Shown here piece by piece: positions 1 through 5,916 of a stretch of 6,389 nt of DNA. A program made the position numbers and the translations under genes. The notes below the pieces were generated by a model that saw nothing but the letters and a program-made list of their open reading frames with translations, was not told the origin of the DNA and did not search any database. Position 1 is the first letter of the stretch. The number at the start of each line of letters is the position of its first letter. This DNA comes from Candidatus Margulisiibacteriota bacterium (lineage in GTDB: Bacteria > Margulisbacteria > Termititenacia > Termititenacales > Termititenacaceae), in the NCBI GenBank assembly GCA_031279305.1, contig JAITIS010000069.1:1-6389 (forward strand), written 5' to 3'.

Positions 1-981
1 GCCGCTTTTCTCACCGCGCTGCGCTTAAAAGGCGAGGATCAGACGGAACTGCTAGGTTTTGCCCAAACCGCCAAAAAACACGCGGTCAAACTCCGCGCGC
101 CATCCGCCGGTCTGATCGATGTCTGCGGCACCGGCGGCACGCTGATGGACACTTTCAATATTTCCACGCTGGCCGCTTTTGTCGCGGCTGAGGCCGGCGC
201 GCGCGTGGCCAAACAGGTTTATGCTGACCCGGAGCACGGCTGTAGTTCCGTGCGTTTACTGGCCAGACTGGGTCTGGATATCAAACAACCTCCCGAAAAA
301 ATGCTAAAACTTTTGGCCAAGACCGGGATTGCTTTTTTATATCTGCCGCTCATTCATCCGAAACTAATGCCGCTGGTGCGAGTTGCCCGGCAGATTGGTT
401 TCCGCAGCCTGCTCAATACACTTTTTCCGCTGCTTAATCCCCTGCGTCTGCAAGGGCAGATCACGGGCGTATTCAATGAAAAAACCACGACTCTGCTCTC
501 CACCGTGCTGAGGGCGCAGGGCTTGAAACGAGCGCTGGTTTTTCACGGCATAGAAGGTCTGGACGAAATATCCATTTCGGCGGACACCCGTATTTCAGAA
601 CTGCGCGGCGGCATTATCAACACTTATATTTTTAATCCCGAACATCTGGGATTGGTTTCGGAATCAGTGTCTGTTTTGCAGTGCGCTGATGCAGCGGACA
701 GCGCGCAGATCTGCCGCGTGATACTTTCCGGACGGGAAGAATCCGCGCGCGCCGACACGGTGGCCTTAAACGCCGCCGCCGCTCTGGTCGCCGCCGGGCT
801 GTCCACTGATTTCAAATCCTGTTTTTACCGGGCGCGTTCGATAATCGCCAGCGGCAAGGCTTGGACTAGATTGGAGCGCGCCGCGGAATTTCTAAACGCT
901 AAAAAACGGACAACTAAACCAACCGCCGTTGCGCCGCTTAAAGCGAAAGTGCTCAAAAAAAAGCGGTTTTCTCATAAATAA
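1..981 (+). CDS. TrpD-family (anthranilate phosphoribosyltransferase-like) protein, 5'-truncated, with altered active site
   Basis: The gene enters from the left edge in frame 1 and shows 326 residues; roughly 45 N-terminal residues should lie outside. The fold is clear from AAFLTALRLKGE at the start, CGTGG (42-46) with TFNIST (51-56), FLYLPLIHP (112-120), a PLLNP segment (143-147) and GLDEIS (186-191, the usual metal-binding DE pair). Canonical TrpD transfers phosphoribose from PRPP to anthranilate in tryptophan synthesis. Here key elements differ: GTGGD is GTGGT; the KHGNR loop is replaced after K71 by QVYADPEHG; the Arg that contacts anthranilate (R164 of the Sulfolobus enzyme) aligns with A129; and GPLxNP begins with Phe. 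Residues 300-326 form a Lys/Arg-rich tail. No other trp gene is visible. I infer a TrpD paralogue with a changed or lost reaction; a nucleic-acid-binding role as reported for E. coli YbiB (TrpD2) is one alternative. The family call is firm, the function is not. Confidence 0.88.
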   Translation, partial: AAFLTALRLKGEDQTELLGFAQTAKKHAVKLRAPSAGLIDVCGTGGTLMDTFNISTLAAFVAAEAGARVAKQVYADPEHGCSSVRLLARLGLDIKQPPEKMLKLLAKTGIAFLYLPLIHPKLMPLVRVARQIGFRSLLNTLFPLLNPLRLQGQITGVFNEKTTTLLSTVLRAQGLKRALVFHGIEGLDEISISADTRISELRGGIINTYIFNPEHLGLVSESVSVLQCADAADSAQICRVILSGREESARADTVALNAAAALVAAGLSTDFKSCFYRARSIIASGKAWTRLERAAEFLNAKKRTTKPTAVAPLKAKVLKKKRFSHK

Positions 982-991
982 TCCGCAAAAC

Positions 992-1008
992 TTGGCATAA
1001 AAAATGTA
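992..1008 (+). promoter_or_regulatory. Possible sigma-54-like promoter ahead of the small-gene pair
   Basis: TTGGCATAAAAAATGTA lies in the 53-base gap after the TrpD-like gene. It has GG (994-995), exactly ten bases, then GT (1006-1007), the geometry of a -24/-12 element. It has four mismatches to the consensus, including the -12 C. The predicted start, near 1019, falls just before the Shine-Dalgarno sequence AGGGAGG (1021-1027). No convincing sigma-70 -35/-10 pair was found here, and no terminator separates the pair from the upstream gene, so readthrough is equally possible. Confidence 0.25.
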
Positions 1009-1034
1009 ATTATCCTGAAAAGGGAGGATTTTCT

Positions 1035-1196
1035 ATGGATAAAAAAGAGGCCAAGATGCGTCTAAAAGTGAATATAAATCAGCTCTTCTTGAACGGCGAA
1101 ATTCTGGCTATTCGTGATGAGTATGCGGATAAAGTGAATTATGCTTATGTGGAAGATAATGACGGATTTTACCGTATGGTCGGTTTGATCCGCTAA
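1035..1196 (+). CDS. Small 53-residue hypothetical protein, first of a tandem pair
   Basis: The ATG follows a strong Shine-Dalgarno sequence (AGGGAGG, 1021-1027) at 7-base spacing and opens a 53-residue frame ending in TAA. The protein begins MDKKEAKMRLKVNINQLF and ends with VEDNDGFYRMVGLIR. It is charged, has no Cys, and has no signal peptide or membrane segment, so it is probably cytoplasmic. The C-terminal V-E-D-x-D-G-F-Y-R stretch resembles V-K-D-x-N-G-F-V-R in the next gene, which starts 14 bases after this stop, so the two probably share a transcript. The alternation of hydrophobic and charged residues suggests a small beta-rich fold, but that is a guess. I recognise no family. The strong ribosome site and the sibling gene argue that it is real despite its size. 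Confidence 0.68.
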   Translation: MDKKEAKMRLKVNINQLFLNGEILAIRDEYADKVNYAYVEDNDGFYRMVGLIR

Positions 1197-1210
1197 GGGG
1201 GGTATGCGTT

Positions 1211-1345
1211 ATGGAGCAGATTAACAATGTTTTGAAAATGGGTGGCGATAAACGCCGCAAAATTAAGGTCAAAGAAACTCTGCGCACGGTTAAAGATGAG
1301 AATGGTTTTGTTCGCATCGACCCGCGCTATCTGTCTAATATCTGA
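1211..1345 (+). CDS. Small 44-residue hypothetical protein, second of a tandem pair
   Basis: A run of six G (1197-1202), immediately after the stop of the previous gene, serves as the Shine-Dalgarno site, 8 bases before ATG 1211. An earlier ATG at 1204 gives only six codons, so 1211 is chosen. The 44-residue product begins MEQINNVLKMGGDKRRKIKV, with a basic cluster at residues 14-21, and ends with VKDENGFVRIDPRYLSNI. It is soluble, with no Cys or Trp. The V-K-D-x-N-G-F-V-R-I segment parallels the C-terminus of the upstream protein, suggesting two short relatives made together. The gene ends 23 bases from the stop of the convergent secreted-protein gene, and I see no clear hairpin terminator in that gap. 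The family is unknown. Confidence 0.65.
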   Translation: MEQINNVLKMGGDKRRKIKVKETLRTVKDENGFVRIDPRYLSNI

Positions 1346-1368
1346 TGTTTTAAAAATTTGCGGTTCTA

Positions 1369-1752
1369 TTAGTGGGTTAAAATATTCGGTCCCTGCCCGT
1401 AGCCGATTTCTAGAGAATTTTCAGCTGCGCGGACTGTCGTCTCGTCCAGCGCGTAAGCCCAATTGTGTCTGTATTTGGCAAAAGCTCCGTCTCCTGTCTT
1501 GCCGGCCAGCGTGGCGGTGTATACCGTTCTGCCGGGGACAGCGCCGTATTCTATGTCGTTGATGACCAACCCTTTTTTGGCGAAATAAGTGCGGATTTCC
1601 AAACCTGCCGCGCCATCCACATCGCCGACCAGCGAAGAGATGCCGACGATTAGCTGGCTGTCTTCATTGCCGATATATATTTTGGTGTCGGCATAGACCG
1701 CGGCGCACAGGCCGCAAATTAAAATCAGAATTAAAATTTTTAAGTTTTGCAT
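1369..1752 (-). CDS. Small secreted or periplasmic hypothetical protein with signal peptide
   Basis: A 127-residue frame on the minus strand. The open frame extends upstream to an ATG at 1842, but the ATG at 1752 is preferred because it places a classic signal peptide at the N-terminus: MQNLK, then a hydrophobic core ILILILICGLC (6-16), then AAVYA with likely cleavage after Ala21 before DTK. An AAGAAG-type ribosome site lies about 7 bases upstream. Neither Cys in the leader (13, 16) fits a lipobox, so signal peptidase I is the likely processor. The mature part, about 106 residues, has alternating hydrophobic stretches (KIYIGN, QLIVGISSLVG, GLEIRTYF, GLVINDIEYG), suggesting a beta-rich extracytoplasmic domain, and no Cys. 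It is divergent from the transglutaminase-like gene and shares a 119-base promoter region with it. I recognise no domain. Confidence 0.75.
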   Translation of the reverse strand: MQNLKILILILICGLCAAVYADTKIYIGNEDSQLIVGISSLVGDVDGAAGLEIRTYFAKKGLVINDIEYGAVPGRTVYTATLAGKTGDGAFAKYRHNWAYALDETTVRAAENSLEIGYGQGPNILTH

Positions 1753-1871
1753 AATCCGCTTCTTTCTTACACTAAGATATCGTAATGGATTTTCGTTTAT
1801 TGCAAATTTATTTTTGTTGCCTTTTGGAAAAAAATCCTGCAATAATTAAATATAGCGAGCGATATATAAAT
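1753..1871. promoter_or_regulatory. Divergent intergenic region between the secreted-protein and transglutaminase-like genes
   Basis: This AT-rich 119-base gap must hold both start signals. On the plus strand TTGGAA (1824-1829) and TAAATA (1847-1852) have 17-base spacing but match sigma-70 poorly. The same stretch, TTGGAAAAAAATCCTGCAA (1824-1842), resembles a -24/-12 element except that its spacer is eleven bases instead of ten. An imperfect palindrome, TATAGCGA/GCGATATA, covers 1851-1866. No promoter can be fixed on the minus strand. Confidence 0.3.
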
Positions 1872-2888
1872 ATGGATATTCATACTGCAATATTAAACAC
1901 GAGAGAGCTGCGCTGGTCTCCTTACAGCATAGGCCAGACAGCGGCAGACACTGCGTTGTCCGCGCCGGATCTGAGCGTGGAGCAGGCTCTGCAAAAAGCA
2001 TCCGCGGTTTATGCGGCCAATGTTTCTGTCGCTGACCGGATTGCCGCCTGGCAGGATGTGATCCTAGCTCTGGCAGAAAGCAGCCCGGAAAATAAAATGC
2101 AGACCGCTAGATTTTTAGAACAAATGATGTCCGCGCGTTTAGGCAGAATCATCACCGCTAGAAATACAGATATTGCTGTTCTGGTAGATTTTCTAAAAAC
2201 TTTTTCTAAAATAGAAGCCGTGCATATTTTGCATAGCTGGATACAGTCCAATACAAATTCCGATCAGGTAAACGGCGTTTATAGTTCTCCTGAAGTTTTT
2301 ATCAAAAATAAAGTTGGCGACTGCACGGAAGTGGCTTGGCTGACGGAAACAGTGCTAGAAGCGCTGGGCATTGACACAACAGTTTTTGTTTTACGTTTTC
2401 GTTTTGATTACTCTTTTGCCAACGCGATAGCCGGACATGCTTTTACCGGACTGTCTTTTACAGAAAATGCTGAATCCAGCCGGTATATTATCGACAACAA
2501 ACATTTATTCAGGCTGGATCCGGCCGAGACCTGGAAAAACCTTATCTGGCAGACATACAGCCAAGACTCTCAAGTTTGGCGTTACCGCGCGGTGGATACT
2601 TCCCGCTGGCCGGCTGTCCGGCGCGACAATGAAGACCCTCAATTAAGCAATATGAATTCTTTTACTATATTTGCGCCGATTCTCAGAGATATTGCCCTGC
2701 GGGAATTTGGCGCGGCTGGCTTGGCTCAATACTTTGATGATCCGGCCGCGGACACGTTATTTTTTAGAGATGATTTTAGAGCGCGGATTTATGATCAAAA
2801 AAAGAGCGGAGAAATTTCTGACGCTGAATATAACCGTTTGTTGAAAATCTGGCGTGAGCATGAGAATGACGGGACAGATTTGTACTAA
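1872..2888 (+). CDS. Transglutaminase-like (papain-fold) protein with intact Cys-His-Asp triad
   Basis: A 338-residue protein if started at ATG 1872. An in-frame ATG at 1785 would add 29 residues but has no ribosome site; 1872 itself has only a weak one. The central part carries the signature of the transglutaminase-like superfamily: KVGDCTEVAWLTETVLEALG places Cys151 at the start of a helix, GHAFTGL gives His189, and YIIDNKHLF gives Asp208, in the order and spacing usual for this triad. Members act as cysteine proteases, amidases or cross-linking enzymes; the substrate cannot be inferred. The N-terminal 130 residues look helical (VEQALQKASAVYAAN, ENKMQTARFLEQMMSARLG). The C-terminal 120 residues, rich in Trp, Asp and Arg, have no recognised motif. 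There is no signal peptide or membrane segment, so a cytoplasmic location is likely. It ends in a terminator shared with the convergent neighbour. Confidence 0.82.
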   Translation: MDIHTAILNTRELRWSPYSIGQTAADTALSAPDLSVEQALQKASAVYAANVSVADRIAAWQDVILALAESSPENKMQTARFLEQMMSARLGRIITARNTDIAVLVDFLKTFSKIEAVHILHSWIQSNTNSDQVNGVYSSPEVFIKNKVGDCTEVAWLTETVLEALGIDTTVFVLRFRFDYSFANAIAGHAFTGLSFTENAESSRYIIDNKHLFRLDPAETWKNLIWQTYSQDSQVWRYRAVDTSRWPAVRRDNEDPQLSNMNSFTIFAPILRDIALREFGAAGLAQYFDDPAADTLFFRDDFRARIYDQKKSGEISDAEYNRLLKIWREHENDGTDLY

Positions 2889-2908
2889 ACTGAATTAGTG
2901 CATTTTTT
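2882..2908 (+). terminator. Rho-independent terminator of the transglutaminase-like gene, spanning both convergent stop codons
   Basis: GTACTAA (2882-2888) pairs with TTAGTGC (2895-2901) through seven pairs, one of them G-U, around the six-base loop ACTGAA, followed by a six-T run (2903-2908). The left arm ends with the TAA of the plus-strand gene and the right arm begins with the reverse-complemented TAA of the minus-strand gene. The T run supports plus-strand termination only; on the minus strand the hairpin is not followed by T residues. Confidence 0.6.
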
Positions 2909-4424
2909 CTAAATTTTCAAGTGCCTGCCGTAATATATCATTATGCACTGACGGAGTTTGGGTCCGCGGATTAGTCCCGGCTAAATTGAAAGATTGGATG
3001 ATTGTATCCATAATTTCTCTTTGAAATTCTGGACTTATCAAACCAGCCAGAGTTTTTGTTTCCTTTAGAAAATGAGCGAGAACAATTATAAGATCGTTTC
3101 GCGTCTTTTGGTTGACCGTACGGTTGTCAATAGTATTTGCCAGATGTTGGTACAAATTATTGCCTAAAAATACGTTTATGTATTTTGTGAAAGCCTGAGT
3201 TAAAAAAGATGGCTCTTCATTATTAGATATTGCTGCTAAACAATCTGTTTGATTTTTTGTCATTCCGGCCAGGTAATCTACTAAACCGTCTCCTGAGATG
3301 GTTACAATATGCCTGTTTTCATTACTTGTATCTGCAATTGGCGAAGTTGTGTCAGTTAATGTTATTCGTAATACTGGTTTTTCTTGTTCAAAAGCTAGGT
3401 TGTATTCATAGACTCTATATGGGCTGGATAATAACTCCGGTTTGTCTATAGATATATTTTGTTCGGCTGTTAGATTTGGAAATACATCCTTAAAAGAATA
3501 TTTAGCGCTGTTTCCAAATTGATGAGGTATTCTGGGCAATGCTCTTAGTATTCCATAGCGTGGTTTTGCTAAATTTGGCGGCTCCTCTTGCTGCTGAATG
3601 GAAATCCGTTGTGGATTTGATTTTGTAATTTGCAATACTATTTGGAATGCCCCGTTATTGAGTTTATCGTCTGTAACCTCTTGTTCCATCTGAGTTAAAT
3701 GTATATTTAAGATAGTTCTTAATAAGTTATCTTGGTTAAAAGGCGCTGTTACTTTTGTTTCTCCAAGCAGTATTTCTGTAGCACTATTCTGTTCTAAAAA
3801 CATAACTAACTTTGCAGCGGCTTCCTGATATTTATTTAGTAACAATTGCTCATATCTATCTAATTGTTCTTCGTTAGCTAACTTTGTGATAGTGTTTTTT
3901 ATGTAACCTAATTCTACTCCTGTGCCTGTGCCGACGGTATTGCAGATTGCTTTTATTTCAGCAGTGGTGTCAGCTAGAAACATTGCTTCACTGGAAATTC
4001 CAGCCCTGCCGACACCCAAAGAAAATTTGTAGATATTGTCTAGGCTCCCTCCGTTTGGGGTCGTGTAGCCATTTTCGTCCTGCCTAAAATCGACTTGTAT
4101 TCTTTCGCTAAATTCTTGGATAGTTAAAGTGCCTCCACTAGATAACGCTCCTCCGCTAGCAGCCCCTTCTTCAGTGCCAACTTGGTTTACAATTGTCTTG
4201 TTTTCTCCCCACGACAAGATGATTTCTGCCCCATCTATTACTAAATTGAAAGGAATATTTGGTGTTTCAGTAAAATGGCTATTTATGTTGTCTGCTAATT
4301 TATTTAACGTTTGTTCACTTAAATTGGCTGTATGGATATTTGGTATATTTCTTAATTCGGAAGTTTCTGCCAAATTGTTCTTATTAGTATCTATGCTACT
4401 CAAAGATAGTCCGTTAATTTGCAT
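2895..4424 (-). CDS. Large hypothetical protein (509 residues), AT-rich gene of unknown function
   Basis: ATG 4424 is supported by TGAGGGAAG a few bases upstream. The 509-residue product begins MQINGLSLSSIDTNKNN and has no signal peptide or membrane segment. It has only two Cys (161, 395) and is rich in Asn, Thr, Gln and Leu. Visible parts are an amphipathic N-terminal region, a Gly/Ser-rich linker at about 83-99, a helical block at about 185-250 (QLDRYEQLLLNKYQEAAAKL), a Gln/Pro-rich linker at 276-290 (ISIQQQEEPPNLAKP), a beta-looking segment with LRITLTDTTSP (352-362) and HIVTISGDGLVDYL (372-385), and a helical C-terminus. I recognise no family. Several stretches of the gene are near 30% G+C (for example 3181-3240 and 3841-3900), against over 50% for the TrpD-like and activator genes, so it may be acquired or weakly constrained. 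It is convergent with the transglutaminase-like gene and divergent from the 99-residue gene. Confidence 0.75.
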   Translation of the reverse strand: MQINGLSLSSIDTNKNNLAETSELRNIPNIHTANLSEQTLNKLADNINSHFTETPNIPFNLVIDGAEIILSWGENKTIVNQVGTEEGAASGGALSSGGTLTIQEFSERIQVDFRQDENGYTTPNGGSLDNIYKFSLGVGRAGISSEAMFLADTTAEIKAICNTVGTGTGVELGYIKNTITKLANEEQLDRYEQLLLNKYQEAAAKLVMFLEQNSATEILLGETKVTAPFNQDNLLRTILNIHLTQMEQEVTDDKLNNGAFQIVLQITKSNPQRISIQQQEEPPNLAKPRYGILRALPRIPHQFGNSAKYSFKDVFPNLTAEQNISIDKPELLSSPYRVYEYNLAFEQEKPVLRITLTDTTSPIADTSNENRHIVTISGDGLVDYLAGMTKNQTDCLAAISNNEEPSFLTQAFTKYINVFLGNNLYQHLANTIDNRTVNQKTRNDLIIVLAHFLKETKTLAGLISPEFQREIMDTIIQSFNLAGTNPRTQTPSVHNDILRQALENLEKMH

Positions 4425-4594
4425 AATTGCTTCCCTCAGTATAAATAATACCTTTTTTGGTGTCTCTTTATACCTTATTATCGGCAGATTTATTGCTCAA
4501 ACCACATTGATATTTTCTGTTGTATCACGCAAATTCAATGCAAGAATTTTGGCCGTTTCTTCGATAATTAGGCTGTAATAGGGGAGGGATTTTT

Positions 4595-4894
4595 ATGGAA
4601 CACGGAGAACTTATTTTTCAGCCGCAGGAATATCTGGAGCAAACCGCAGCGCCCATCGCGGGGCTGGCCGCGGACGTCAGTCGTTTTGAGGAGCTGCTCA
4701 AACGCCGGCTTTCTCCAGCGATCTGCGCCAGCAAAGAGGCCGCGGTACAAAACGTGATAATGGCGGCGCTGGAAGCAAACGGCATCCAGCTGGCCAAGCC
4801 GGAGATTATCATCGAAGCCGCGCTTTGCGACAGCGAGGTATCCGCGGAGATTATGGCCTTGGCTGATAAAATAATGGGCGGCACGGTCCAGTAG
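4595..4894 (+). CDS. Small acidic hypothetical protein (99 residues)
   Basis: The ATG follows a strong GGGGAGGG ribosome site (4581-4588). The 99-residue product begins MEHGELIFQPQEYLEQ and reads as mostly helical: AAPIAGLAADVSRFEELLKRR (18-38), SKEAAVQNVIMAALEANG (46-63) and a final helix SAEIMALADKIMGG (83-96). It has two Cys (44, 78), no signal peptide and no membrane segment. No domain is recognised; the amphipathic helices would suit a small helical bundle or a protein-protein adaptor. G+C is high, like the activator. Its TAG ends one base before the stop of the convergent sigma-54 activator gene, so the two transcripts must overlap at their 3' ends. A functional link to the activator is possible but nothing in the sequence proves it. 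It is divergent from the AT-rich gene across 170 bases. Confidence 0.72.
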   Translation: MEHGELIFQPQEYLEQTAAPIAGLAADVSRFEELLKRRLSPAICASKEAAVQNVIMAALEANGIQLAKPEIIIEAALCDSEVSAEIMALADKIMGGTVQ

Positions 4895-4895
4895 A

Positions 4896-5879
4896 CTAAC
4901 GCAGTTTTTTGTACACCGTAGCCCGGGTCACGCCCAGCGAGCGGGCGGCGCGGGAAATATTGCCCGCGCATTCCCCGATACGTTTTTGAATAATTTCTTT
5001 TTCGATCTCGGCCAGTGTTTGGCCGCCGCTGCCGGCATAAGACGGTACAGCGTCCTGCGGGGCGCTGTTTTTCGGCGTGCCGAGGAGATTGCCGAACAGC
5101 AGATCTGTATGTTCGATAGTCTGGCCGCCGCACAGCAGATAAGCGCGCTTGACTATATTTTCCAGCTCGCGGATATTGCCCGGCCAGCTGTAATTGAGCA
5201 TGCTGGCTTTGGCCTGCTCGCTAAAGCCGGTGACCTGTTTTTTGCCGTTTAAGGTTTCCTCGCGCAGGAAATATTCAGCCAGCAGAATGATGTCCTCGCC
5301 CCGCTCGCGCAGCGGCGGCACGGTGACGGGAAATACGGCCAGCCGGTAGTACAGGTCTTCGCGGAATTTTCCGGCGGCCACTTCGTTGATGAGTTTGCGG
5401 TTGGTGGCGGAGATAACGTGCACATCGATGTCGATGATCTCGTTGGAACCCAGCCGGGAAATCTGTCCGGTTTGCAAAACGCGCAGGAGCTTGGCCTGTA
5501 AGTCAATCGGCAATTCGCCTATTTCGTCCAGAAACAGTGTGCCCCGGTGGGCGATTTCAAATTTGCCGGGTTTGTTGCGCTCGGCGCCGGTGAACGCGCC
5601 TTTTTCGTAGCCGAAAAGTTCGGACTCTATCAGCGTTTCGGGCAGAGCCGCGCAGTTAATGGCGACGAAAGGTTTATCTTTACGCTCGCTTTGATAGTGA
5701 ATAATGCGCGCGGCCAGCTCTTTGCCGGTGCCGGACTCGCCTTCTAACAGCACCGGCACATTGCTGTTGATGACTGCCTTCAGCTGGCGGAACAACTCAT
5801 AAAGCGCCGGTGATTTGCCGATAATCCTGAGCGGCATACTATCCAGTGTTTCAAAACGATGCATTTCTTTTTTGGACAT
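4896..5879 (-). CDS. Sigma-54-dependent AAA+ transcriptional activator without a sensory domain (PspF-like architecture)
   Basis: Bacterial enhancer-binding protein that uses ATP to open sigma-54 RNA polymerase promoters. From the chosen ATG (5879) it has 327 residues: Walker A GESGTGKE (47-54), the sigma-54-contacting GAFTGA loop (94-99), Walker B TLFLDEIG (114-121), the arginine-finger region REDLYYRLAVFP (173-184), sensor II WPGNIRELEN (232-241), and a C-terminal Fis-type helix-turn-helix NISRAARSLGVTRATVYKKLR (307-327). There is no GAF, PAS or receiver domain, and the total length nearly equals E. coli PspF (325). PspF Trp56, needed for PspA control, is Lys67 here, so this is probably not PspF itself. 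A start at 5897 is possible but lies inside the predicted promoter; 5879 sits 3-4 bases after the predicted transcription start, giving an essentially leaderless mRNA. Divergent hsp20 with a sigma-54 promoter is the likely target. Confidence 0.95.
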   Translation of the reverse strand: MSKKEMHRFETLDSMPLRIIGKSPALYELFRQLKAVINSNVPVLLEGESGTGKELAARIIHYQSERKDKPFVAINCAALPETLIESELFGYEKGAFTGAERNKPGKFEIAHRGTLFLDEIGELPIDLQAKLLRVLQTGQISRLGSNEIIDIDVHVISATNRKLINEVAAGKFREDLYYRLAVFPVTVPPLRERGEDIILLAEYFLREETLNGKKQVTGFSEQAKASMLNYSWPGNIRELENIVKRAYLLCGGQTIEHTDLLFGNLLGTPKNSAPQDAVPSYAGSGGQTLAEIEKEIIQKRIGECAGNISRAARSLGVTRATVYKKLR

Positions 5880-5888
5880 TGTGCATAT

Positions 5889-5916
5889 ATTATACATATG
5901 TATAAAGAAAATACAA
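5889..5916 (-). promoter_or_regulatory. Sigma-70-type promoter of the activator gene
   Basis: On the minus strand TTGTAT (5916-5911) and a perfect TATAAT (5894-5889) are 16 bases apart. Transcription would begin near 5882-5883, leaving 3-4 bases before ATG 5879 and no room for a ribosome site. The -35 matches only 3 of 6 consensus bases, so expression may be low unless assisted. Confidence 0.55.
5890..5905. promoter_or_regulatory. 16-base perfect palindrome over the activator promoter, candidate operator
   Basis: TTATACATATGTATAA reads identically on both strands. It covers most of the -10 element and half of the spacer of the activator promoter, so a protein bound here would block that promoter. 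Its centre is about 140 bases upstream of the predicted hsp20 start, also within enhancer range. A second, weaker dyad, GTATA-N5-TATAC, lies at 5922-5936. AT-rich palindromes can arise by chance in such DNA. Confidence 0.35.

Noticed and set aside
964..985. GCGG/CCGC hairpin at the end of the TrpD-like gene as a terminator
   Set aside because: Only four pairs with a long loop and no T run after it.
1242..1562. Open frame of 106 codons on the plus strand
   Set aside because: It overlaps the 44-residue gene in another frame and runs antisense to the secreted protein; its Arg/Cys-rich translation is typical of a shadow frame.
1753..1842. Longer 157-residue form of the secreted protein starting at 1842
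   Set aside because: The extra 30 residues are charged and would bury the signal peptide; ATG 1752 has a plausible ribosome site.
1785..1871. Upstream start of the transglutaminase-like gene at ATG 1785
   Set aside because: It has no ribosome site, and the added residues are not a signal peptide and fall in the divergent promoter region.
4129..4578. Open frame of 149 codons on the plus strand
   Set aside because: It is antisense to the start of the 509-residue gene, has no ribosome site, and its hydrophobic composition reflects reverse complementation.
4893..4912. Terminator for the 99-residue gene at ACTAACGCAGTTTTTT
   Set aside because: A T run is present but the stem is only three pairs (ACT/AGT).
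5880..5897. Longer start of the activator at ATG 5897
   Set aside because: It has no ribosome site and lies between the -35 and -10 of the best promoter. The six extra residues add nothing to the conserved domain.
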